Positions 1 through 5,684 of a stretch of DNA of 10,944 nt are shown here, one piece after another. The notes below the pieces were generated by a model, which saw only the letters and a list, made by a program, of their open reading frames with translations, did no database searches and was not told the DNA's origin. The stretch is taken from NCBI GenBank assembly GCA_009780875.1, contig WQZE01000024.1:1-10944 (forward strand). Direction: 5' to 3'. The translations under genes and the position numbers were made by a program. The stretch's first letter is position 1; each line of letters starts with the position of its first letter. Source of the DNA: Bacillota bacterium. GTDB taxonomy: Bacteria; Bacillota; Clostridia; Christensenellales; Pumilibacteraceae.

Positions 1-1317
1 GCTCTTTTTCTTTTTCTCAGGTTCTTGTTGTTCGCTATCCAACAAGTCTGCAACGGCTTGTTTTGCATCTTGGGGTGGTTGGGGTGTTGCCACAATCTTG
101 GTAGGCGTCTCCACTTGCTTGTTTTCTAGCAAGGCTTGTACAGCCTCTTTTGCTGCTTGCTCTTGTGCGGTAGGCACAGGAGCAGGTTTTGCAGCCGGTG
201 CTGGGGTTGCCACGACAGGAGCCACTGGTTTTGCCGCAGGTGCAGGTGCTGTTACCACCGGTGCAGGTGCCACGGGGGCAGGGGGAGGTGTAGCCACGGG
301 TGGTTGCGGTGCAATTGTTTTTGGATAAGCAACCGTTTGAGGATACGCCGTGGTTTGTGGGTAGGCAACCGTTTTTGGGAAAGCCGCTGTTTGTGGATAA
401 TCCAACTCGTCAAGGTCGTCTTCCAAGTCGCCCTCCAAGTCATCTCCCAACTCTTCCTCCAATTCTTCCAGTTCTTCCTCGTCCGTAGGTTCTTCAAAAT
501 AAGAGCGGGGATTGAGATTGTCTCTCCCGGAATCAAAATAAGGTGCAGAAGCACGGACAACGCCCGCTCCTTTGACACGAAGCGTACCTACGGTAATCAC
601 TCGTTGACCAGCAAAGAACTTTTTGGTTTTGAAAGCCGTAGAGAAATTGAAGTTGGCGGTGATATCACCGTTGATAACAGCGTGCACGAGTGCATAAAAA
701 AGGTTAATCTCTGCTTTCTCACTGACTTTGAGAAGCAATTTTTTGCCACTATTGATGGCGGCAATGATTTTTTTGATACCATTGACACGGTAGGTAGGGG
801 CATTGCTGATTTTGAGCGGGCTCTCCACTATGTCCGGCACTTCTTGCCTTGGGTCCTCTCTGCGACGAGCCCAAAAAGGTGGAATCTCTTGCTCATAGAT
901 TTTGAGCAACTTGTCAATGTCCATATCAACAAATTTGCCGGGAGACAAAGTGCCAGTATCTTTTTTGAACCAAAAAGCACCGATAGATGCCTCCGTGGGA
1001 TAGTCACCTTTGGTTGGGTCGGTTTGGTGAACGCTATGGTCACCGCCACGACGGCGGAGTTCGTACTCTTTGTCTACACGCCCAAGTTTTGCATAATCGT
1101 GTATACTGGTATAGATTCCAAAAGCCAAATATCCGTTTTGGTTGCTAATATAGAACAAGTGCTTTTTGCCACTCTTGGTAATACTATCTTCTTGTTTTTG
1201 GATAACATAGGCAAAAGTATTTTTTTTGAAGTCACTCCATTCTATGCCCTCAGGAGGTCCTTGCAAATGCGAAAAGTCTTTTAGAAAAGTCGCACTAAAT
1301 AATAGATTGTAAAGCAT
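1..1317 (-). CDS. Putative GTPase-partner protein with acidic, hexapeptide-repeat and Pro/Ala-rich tail (partial, 3' end outside window)
   Basis: The frame is open for 439 codons from ATG 1317 to the left edge. An in-frame TAG directly precedes the ATG and a GGAGA (1326-1330) sits upstream, so this start is well supported. Residues 1-274 look globular (blocks such as FSHLQGPPEGIEW, ASIGAFWFKKDTG and NFNFSTAF). Residues 275-306 are almost all Glu, Asp and Leu. Residues 307-336 are five hexapeptides of the form [YF]P[QK]TxA. From 337 the chain is Pro/Ala/Val-rich and carries two related 13-residue helical motifs (389-401 and 418-430) before a lysine run. There is no signal peptide or membrane segment, so it is probably cytoplasmic. 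It lies just downstream of a GTPase gene on the same strand. By recall, the GKKLLLKV...NFNFST region and the GTPase neighbour are reminiscent of GTPase-associated protein 1 (GAP1) modules, but this is a weak resemblance. Function is otherwise unknown. Confidence 0.85.
   Translation of the reverse strand, partial: MLYNLLFSATFLKDFSHLQGPPEGIEWSDFKKNTFAYVIQKQEDSITKSGKKHLFYISNQNGYLAFGIYTSIHDYAKLGRVDKEYELRRRGGDHSVHQTDPTKGDYPTEASIGAFWFKKDTGTLSPGKFVDMDIDKLLKIYEQEIPPFWARRREDPRQEVPDIVESPLKISNAPTYRVNGIKKIIAAINSGKKLLLKVSEKAEINLFYALVHAVINGDITANFNFSTAFKTKKFFAGQRVITVGTLRVKGAGVVRASAPYFDSGRDNLNPRSYFEEPTDEEELEELEEELGDDLEGDLEDDLDELDYPQTAAFPKTVAYPQTTAYPQTVAYPKTIAPQPPVATPPPAPVAPAPVVTAPAPAAKPVAPVVATPAPAAKPAPVPTAQEQAAKEAVQALLENKQVETPTKIVATPQPPQDAKQAVADLLDSEQQEPEKKKKS
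310..399 (-). repeat. Five tandem hexapeptide-coding repeats, [YF]P[QK]TxA
   Basis: Codons 307-336 of the leftward gene encode YPQTAA, FPKTVA, YPQTTA, YPQTVA and YPKTIA in immediate succession. The units use different synonymous codons (for example tat/tac and cca/ccc/cct), so the repeat is conserved more at the protein than at the DNA level. It links the acidic stretch to the Pro/Ala-rich tail and is probably an extended, disordered spacer or binding segment. Confidence 0.85.
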
Positions 1318-1383
1318 CTACTTTGTCTCCGGTTTTTATTCACACCACTGTTGGTATGTAAGGGGGTGGGGGAGTCGTATGTA

Positions 1384-1421
1384 ACGGTGCTTGGTTTTGC
1401 AAAGGCAAAGCAAGGCACCGT
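1384..1421. other. Long imperfect inverted repeat in the leader of the left-end gene
   Basis: Two 17-nt arms (1384-1400 and 1405-1421) flank a 4-nt loop. Read as plus-strand RNA, 14 pairs are Watson-Crick, two are G-U (1391-1414 and 1395-1410) and one is a mismatch. On the minus strand the two G-U pairs become A-C mismatches. No T-run follows either arm, so it is not a classical terminator. It lies in the 196-bp gap between the GTPase stop codon and the next leftward start codon. Its role is unknown. Confidence 0.6.
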
Positions 1422-1435
1422 CTATCAAGGTACAA

Positions 1436-1476
1436 CCCTAAAAAATAAGGCATTAAAAAAGAACTTTTTAATGCCT
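1436..1476 (-). terminator. Intrinsic terminator after the GTPase gene
   Basis: A perfect 12-bp stem (1448-1459 with 1465-1476) encloses a 5-nt loop. In the leftward direction it is followed by a T-rich run (TATTTTTTAG, 1438-1447). The stem lies 38 nt past the GTPase stop codon. The other side also carries a T-run (CTTTTTGATT, 1478-1487), so it could also stop rightward transcripts. It implies that the gene at 1-1317 depends on read-through or on its own promoter; I see no convincing consensus promoter in 1318-1435. Confidence 0.85.
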
Positions 1477-1513
1477 ACTTTTTGATTGGTCTGCACCAAT
1501 AAGATTTTTGAGA

Positions 1514-2275
1514 TTAAATCAATGGAGGCAATCCATCAATTTCAAGGATTTTGCGGATAACATATGCCAATGTTTTTCCACAACCCCAGTCATCAGCAGC
1601 ACCTTTTACATCGGTAGCATTTGCAAACGCAAAGGGGGTGTTTTTGCCACGGCTTGTGATGATATCAGCGATTTTGTTTTTGATATTGTCGTGTACACGG
1701 TCGTGCATACTAAATACAATGTGGGCAACAATGCCGTGCTCTTCTTCAAGGAAGGCAATGGTATCAACAAGAGTGTTGAGTTGCAAAGTCATTTGTTCTA
1801 GTTTTTCTGGATTGTTGAGTGTACCCAAGAAGTCAGCACAACTAAATACCAAGATAACGGCAGCAGGGGTGTTTTCAACCTCGCCTACGCTGTAAGATTT
1901 GAACAACTCGTTAAAAGTTGACAAGTTCTCTGTAATGTCGGCACTTGCAATGTTTGACAAGAACGCTTCCTCGGTAGCACCACCGGGGGTGTCAGATACG
2001 ATGAAGACAGGCCACTCTGGGCTGGTAGACCAACTTGCAAGCAAGCCTTTTTTGTGTTGAATAAGCAACTCTTTCTCGTTTACTAGACGAGTGTTACCAA
2101 CGCTTTGACCAGTTTTGATCTTTTTCACATTGACTTTTTGCTCTACACGGTCGTTTTGGTCTGCAAACCACAAGCGTTTGCCAACAAGCCCTTTGTTGAT
2201 TTGGTCAACGGCGGTCGTCCAAAAAGTTGTTTTGCCGGCGTCGAACTTTCCAAGCATTAGGATTTTCTTTTCCAT
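1514..2275 (-). CDS. Small P-loop GTPase (TRAFAC-like), 253 aa
   Basis: The protein opens directly into a P-loop, GKFDAGKT at residues 9-16, on a beta-strand (KILML). A G3/Walker B motif, DTPG at 95-98, follows a hydrophobic strand (VFIVS). T62 is a possible switch-I threonine. The canonical G4 [NT]KxD is not seen; after the strand AHIVF comes SMHD. FANATD near residue 217 could act as G5. There are no membrane segments. The frame is open upstream to 2404, but ATG 2275 is preferred because AAGGAG (2286-2291) precedes it and the P-loop then sits at the usual distance from the N-terminus; the upstream extension is AT-rich leader downstream of the mapped promoter. It is a stand-alone GTP-binding switch, not a ribosome-assembly or translation GTPase that I recognise. 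The closest fit by recall is the GTPases of GAP1-type conflict modules, at low certainty. Confidence 0.88.
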   Translation of the reverse strand: MEKKILMLGKFDAGKTTFWTTAVDQINKGLVGKRLWFADQNDRVEQKVNVKKIKTGQSVGNTRLVNEKELLIQHKKGLLASWSTSPEWPVFIVSDTPGGATEEAFLSNIASADITENLSTFNELFKSYSVGEVENTPAAVILVFSCADFLGTLNNPEKLEQMTLQLNTLVDTIAFLEEEHGIVAHIVFSMHDRVHDNIKNKIADIITSRGKNTPFAFANATDVKGAADDWGCGKTLAYVIRKILEIDGLPPLI

Positions 2276-2336
2276 TAGGTTTTTACTCCTTGTTTTTGTA
2301 GTTTGCACTACTAAAATTGCTAAATTTCTTAGTTGC

Positions 2337-2364
2337 TCCAATAAACAATTGGAACGCACCAATT
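2337..2364 (-). promoter_or_regulatory. Two mutually exclusive small stem-loops at the start of the GTPase leader
   Basis: Just after the predicted start site, AATTGG and CCAATT (2347-2352 and 2359-2364) can pair across a 6-nt loop. Alternatively, 2337-2342 can pair with 2348-2353 (TCCAAT with ATTGGA) across a 5-nt loop. The two stems share 2348-2352, so only one can form at a time. The stems are short and AT-rich, so this could be chance or a 5' stabilising hairpin. Confidence 0.3.
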
Positions 2365-2371
2365 TGCTAAT

Positions 2372-2400
2372 ATTATACCAAAAAATCATATGAATGTCAA
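2372..2400 (-). promoter_or_regulatory. Sigma-A-type promoter for the GTPase gene
   Basis: On the minus strand a perfect TTGACA (-35, 2395-2400) and a perfect TATAAT (-10, 2372-2377) are separated by exactly 17 bp. Predicted initiation near 2365 leaves a leader of about 90 nt before ATG 2275. Such a full-consensus promoter suggests strong, possibly constitutive expression unless it is repressed. Confidence 0.9.
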
Positions 2401-2769
2401 GCAAAATTGTAAATAAAGTGCAAAAATATTAAAATTTTGTCAACTTTTTTCATATTTAGTAAATATTTTGTTAACAATTGCCCTGAGATTTTGTCAAATT
2501 TTGTACGATTTGCCAAAATTTGTTAATTTTTGAGAGACACGATACGCAAAAAGGTGCCAAAGTGTACACAAATAGTATATACAATGTTTTGGCAAATATA
2601 CTTTGTTCAAAAAATGGCCGTATATATTGTATATGTTATACAAGCAAAAAGAGGCACAGGATGCAACGGGCAAAGGGGTGTGCGGATATCTGGATGTGAG
2701 CGTGCGGGGAGAGGTTTTGGAAAAATTTCCCAGAAATGCAAGCAAAATGGAAAAATGGGTAAAAAATGT
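2401..2769. other. Gene-free AT-rich part of the divergent control region
   Basis: No convincing gene is present. The short ORFs here (such as 2530-2790 rightwards and 2494-2745 leftwards) lack ribosome binding sites and read through repetitive AT-rich DNA. The stretch contains repeated TTTTGTCAA strings (near 2436 and 2489), a TTGTTAACAA palindrome (2468-2477), a 9-bp inverted repeat CAAATTTTG/CAAAATTTG (2495-2503 and 2514-2522), and GTATA/TATAC elements at 2575-2582 and 2620-2641. It is probably promoter-distal regulatory DNA. Confidence 0.55.
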
Positions 2770-2798
2770 TTGACTTATAATATAATATAGAGTATACT
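2770..2798 (+). promoter_or_regulatory. Sigma-A-type promoter for the ABC transporter operon
   Basis: TTGACT (-35, 2770-2775) and TATACT (-10, 2793-2798) are separated by 17 bp, each one mismatch from consensus. Predicted initiation near 2805 gives a leader of about 190 nt before ATG 2997. The same strand has no stronger candidate closer to the gene. Confidence 0.8.
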
Positions 2799-2808
2799 AT
2801 ATAGTATA
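2793..2808. promoter_or_regulatory. 16-bp perfect palindrome over the -10 and start site (candidate operator)
   Basis: TATACTATATAGTATA equals its own reverse complement. It covers the whole -10 element and the predicted transcription start, where a bound dimer would block RNA polymerase. A related element with GTATAC half-sites occurs in the leader at 2888-2909. By recall, palindromes of this type are common operators for GntR-family (YtrA-like) regulators of ABC transporter operons. No regulator gene lies in the window, so the binding protein is unknown. Confidence 0.5.
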
Positions 2809-2878
2809 AAAATTAGTATAGGGGTGGTCTTGTCTTTTGGCAAGGCGTGGACTCTGAGCAAGTTTTTGTATAGTTATG

Positions 2879-2931
2879 GGTCACAAAGTATACAATATAT
2901 ATAGTATACACATTGGGGAGATTTTGTGACC
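2879..2931 (+). promoter_or_regulatory. Leader stem-loop with embedded GTATAC repeats
   Basis: GGTCACAAA (2879-2887) pairs perfectly with TTTGTGACC (2923-2931). Stacked on it, GTATAC (2888-2893) can pair with GTATAC (2904-2909), leaving a 13-nt one-sided bulge that contains GGGGAG (2915-2920). It lies in the transcribed leader, 65 nt before the ABC ATPase start codon. It could be an RNA regulatory element, or the inner GTATAC pair could be a DNA operator. No T-run follows, so it is not a simple attenuator. Confidence 0.5.
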
Positions 2932-2996
2932 AAAGACACACACACAACTGTACACCATCGGGATAAAATTTTTAGGCACAAAAAGCGAAATATATT

Positions 2997-3854
2997 ATGT
3001 TAAAAGTAAGAAATCTTGTAAAAATATATCCGGGCGCCAAAAGGATTGCGGCAAACAATATCTCTTTTGATATTGAGGGCGGTGAGATTTGTGCTTTTTT
3101 GGGGATGAATGGTGCGGGCAAATCTACCACCATCAAAAGTATCACGGGTATTATTCCTTTTAATCGTGGGCAAGTGTTACTCAATGGCTATGATATTCAA
3201 CAAGACCCTTTGGGAGCAAAGTCTCAATTTGGCTTTGTGCCAGACAATTACAAACTGTATGAAAAATTGACGGGCAACGAACTTGTCAATTATACCGCTG
3301 ATATCTACAAAATTGATAGTGCAACACGCAAAGAGCGGATTGGCAGATTGGCTGAGATGTTCAAACTCACCAAGGCTATGAACCAACAAATTGGGTCGTA
3401 CAGCCACGGAATGAAACAAAAAATTTGTTTGATTTCTACGCTGATACACAATCCCAGTGTGTGGATGCTTGACGAGCCGATGGTGGGGCTTGACCCACAA
3501 TCCATCAGAGCGGTCAAAGACTATATGGTGGAGCACGCAAAGAGTGGCAAAGTTGTGTTTTTTAGTTCACACGCCTTGGATACGGTTGCAGGACTTTGTG
3601 ATAGAGCCATCATTATTGGGGCGGGTAAGAAACTTGGGGATGTCAAAATTGCGGATGTCAACAAACAAGAGGGCGGGCTTGAAAGGCACTTTTTGGATTT
3701 GGTCAACAAAGCGGATGCAGAGTACCAGGCGTTTTTGAGACAATTGGAACACGAAGAGCAAGAACTTGCGGCAAAGCACGGCAAGGCAAAAGCATCAGCG
3801 ATGATGGCAAAGCGTGCCCAAGATATGGCACTCGGCAAAATTAGCAACGATTGA
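2997..3854 (+). CDS. ABC transporter ATP-binding protein, 285 aa
   Basis: All hallmarks of an ABC nucleotide-binding domain appear in order: Walker A GMNGAGKST (36-44), signature SHGMKQ (136-141), Walker B WMLDEP (156-161), D-loop GLDP (164-167) and switch His192 in FFSSHA. At the Q-loop the sequence is FVPDN (80-84), with Asp83 where Gln is usual. The last ~60 residues are a charged, Ala/Lys/Glu-rich helical extension. The ATPase would power the adjacent permease at the inner face of the membrane. The start is forced: a TAG lies eight codons upstream and no other start codon lies between. There is no recognisable Shine-Dalgarno sequence before it. The permease gene starts 13 bp after its stop codon. 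Confidence 0.95.
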   Translation: MLKVRNLVKIYPGAKRIAANNISFDIEGGEICAFLGMNGAGKSTTIKSITGIIPFNRGQVLLNGYDIQQDPLGAKSQFGFVPDNYKLYEKLTGNELVNYTADIYKIDSATRKERIGRLAEMFKLTKAMNQQIGSYSHGMKQKICLISTLIHNPSVWMLDEPMVGLDPQSIRAVKDYMVEHAKSGKVVFFSSHALDTVAGLCDRAIIIGAGKKLGDVKIADVNKQEGGLERHFLDLVNKADAEYQAFLRQLEHEEQELAAKHGKAKASAMMAKRAQDMALGKISND

Positions 3855-3867
3855 AGAGGTGTTTGTT

Positions 3868-5595
3868 ATGAGTACAACTTTTACGCTCATAAAAATGAAT
3901 ATAAGGCAATCTTTGCGTATTGACAGAGCAAAGAACAAGCCACTGACCATTGCAAAATGGCTTTTGACTGCGGTTTTTGGGCTTGCCATTTTGGCAGTGT
4001 TTGTGGCAATGTATGTTTTGCTCAATCTCAAAATCTCCTTTGGTTTTAGCGTCACCGACCCTAGCAATGGGGAGAGATTGTACACCACCATTGTCAACGA
4101 ATTTTTTACTTTTACTTTTTTGATTTTTCACATTTTGCAGTTTTTGTTTTTGTTGCCCATCCTTATGAAGCATCTCAAAATAGGGGATGACCGTGAGATT
4201 TTGATGCGTATGCCCATCACGAGCAGGCAACTGTTGGTTGCAAAACTGACCACCATCTATATCTTGGAGATTTTGTTTGCGGCGTTTGTTTTGTTGCCCA
4301 TTTTGATTGCTTTTGGTGTTTTTAGCAATTTTAGCGGGAGTCATATTGGTGCATTGTATTGGGGGATGATACCCATCCTCTTGATTATTGCACCGATTTT
4401 CCCGTTTTTGATGGGTGTGCTTTTGCTTTTTCCTATCAATATAATGAGTAATTTTATCAAGTCTCGCCACAAACTGATGCTCGGTACCTATTTGGTGCTT
4501 GGGATTGGTACGGTGATTGTCTATATGTTTGCATTGTCCAAGGCAAGTTTTTTGATACTCAACAAAGGGCTCAAAGACCAAATGGCAGAAAACTACTGGA
4601 CGGTGCACAATTGGGCGAGTGCTTTCTTTTATCACAAAATGTTTGCCAATGCCGTGCTTGATGCCAATCCGTTGTCTTTGGGTGCGATGTTTGGTTCTTC
4701 GATCGTGCTTGCGGGCATTGCTTTGTTGGTTGCCATCAAGTTGTACAAATATTATTACAACCAAGATGTATCCAAAACCAAAACGGTCAAACTTGCCTCC
4801 AAAGAGGGCGTGATGGTCAAACCACAAACCTCTTATTTGATAAAAGAATTCAAAACGATTGTTCGTTCCTCCAATTATTCTTTTCAGTTTTTGGTTTTTG
4901 TTGTCATTATGCCTATTGTGGTTTTGATGTGTTCAAGGCTTGCGGGCATTTCCACCTTGGAGACATTCAAGAGTAGCGGGAGCAATCTTAGCGACTTGAC
5001 GGGCGCACAAAGGTCTATGATGTTGGGCGTTTCGCTACTGTCCTTTTTGATTATTATGCCGTTGGCGTCTTCGTTTGCTGCCATTGGTATCAGTAGAGAA
5101 GGCGGCAATATTTATGCTTGCAAGGTGTTGCCCATCAAGTATAGGCACCAAGTGCTTATCAAAATGTTGCTTTGCTTTGTGCCCATTGTGGTGTCCACCA
5201 TTATTGGATTGGGATTGATACGGATACCGCAAAAAATCATCAATTTTACCATTCCCAAGGTGAGTTGGTCAGAGACGCTTTGGCTGTTTTATGTCGTGGT
5301 GTCTATGGCACTTGGCCTCATTTGTATGGGGATGCTACTAGACCTCAAAAAGCCGGTCTGCAAGGCTGTGGGCAGTGGGGAGATTACCAAGACAAACAAA
5401 GCAGCAGGGGCGGTATTGCTTGTGGGACTCATTTTTGCAATGTTGTCAAGCACGCCACTCCTTTTGCAACAGATATTGCCAAGACTACCGCTCAAAATCA
5501 TCATAGCAGGGCTTACGACCGCCTTTGCGGGGACAATGTTTGCGTTGTTGTGGTTTTTTTGTGAGAAACTTTTTGCAAGGGTGGAGGCCGGCTGA
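3868..5595 (+). CDS. ABC-2-type transporter permease, fused two-half form, 575 aa
   Basis: This polytopic membrane protein has about 12 hydrophobic segments, for example near residues 30-52, 78-100, 128-152, 163-188, 203-223, 276-292, 339-356, 388-406, 433-451, 470-490, 512-534 and 543-565. Two halves are visible. A short cytoplasmic LIK-x6-R segment before the first helix of each half (7-16 and 325-333) is matched by a later loop of the form RE...L...PI..R..L..K (109-126 and 410-432). By length and layout it matches the putative ABC exporter permease family (ABC_tran_2-like). The frame stays open back to 3814, but ATG 3868 has GAAGAGG (3853-3859) at good spacing and avoids overlap with the ATPase gene. 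Its substrate cannot be read. Confidence 0.92.
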   Translation: MSTTFTLIKMNIRQSLRIDRAKNKPLTIAKWLLTAVFGLAILAVFVAMYVLLNLKISFGFSVTDPSNGERLYTTIVNEFFTFTFLIFHILQFLFLLPILMKHLKIGDDREILMRMPITSRQLLVAKLTTIYILEILFAAFVLLPILIAFGVFSNFSGSHIGALYWGMIPILLIIAPIFPFLMGVLLLFPINIMSNFIKSRHKLMLGTYLVLGIGTVIVYMFALSKASFLILNKGLKDQMAENYWTVHNWASAFFYHKMFANAVLDANPLSLGAMFGSSIVLAGIALLVAIKLYKYYYNQDVSKTKTVKLASKEGVMVKPQTSYLIKEFKTIVRSSNYSFQFLVFVVIMPIVVLMCSRLAGISTLETFKSSGSNLSDLTGAQRSMMLGVSLLSFLIIMPLASSFAAIGISREGGNIYACKVLPIKYRHQVLIKMLLCFVPIVVSTIIGLGLIRIPQKIINFTIPKVSWSETLWLFYVVVSMALGLICMGMLLDLKKPVCKAVGSGEITKTNKAAGAVLLVGLIFAMLSSTPLLLQQILPRLPLKIIIAGLTTAFAGTMFALLWFFCEKLFARVEAG

Positions 5596-5630
5596 TGCGT
5601 CGGAATGCAAAAGGCGTCGCAAAAGGGTAG
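5595..5630 (+). CDS. Candidate 11-residue basic peptide ORF coupled to the permease stop
   Basis: The permease ends in TGATG, so an ATG at 5595 shares a base with its stop codon. A perfect GGAGG (5583-5587) precedes it by 7 nt, within the last permease codons. The ORF reads MRRNAKGVAKG then TAG. It lies in the same frame as the next gene (start 5685), but several stop codons separate them. It could be a translated leader peptide, a re-initiation site or the remnant of an older start for the next gene; a real peptide function is unproven. Confidence 0.35.
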   Translation: MRRNAKGVAKG

Positions 5631-5684
5631 AGATAGGGATGGACTGCAAATTTTTGAAAGACCGAGCCTACAAGGAGAGTTCCA

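Noticed and set aside
136..1284. 382-codon rightward ORF, Cys/Arg/Gly-rich at its start
   Set aside because: It is antisense to the Pro/Ala-rich and globular gene at 1-1317. Its composition is what Pro/Ala codons give in the opposite frame, and it has no ribosome binding site. The leftward frame has a proper start, Shine-Dalgarno sequence and structured protein.
2495..2530. Inverted repeat CAAATTTTG/CAAAATTTG followed by a T-run, as a terminator
   Set aside because: The stem is almost all A-T with a 10-nt loop, and no rightward gene ends upstream of it.
2494..2790. Short ORFs on both strands in the divergent intergenic region
   Set aside because: They have no ribosome binding sites and low-complexity translations, and they overlap promoter and palindromic elements.
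2575..2909. GTATAC repeats as a CRISPR array or replication origin iterons
   Set aside because: Units are short, irregularly spaced and palindromic with no spacers of uniform length. No cas or replication gene is nearby. Operator sites are the simpler explanation.
3841..4827. 328-codon leftward ORF inside the permease gene
   Set aside because: It is rich in His, Gln, Asn and Lys without any hydrophobic core, as expected for the antisense of membrane-helix codons. The plus-strand permease is clearly real.
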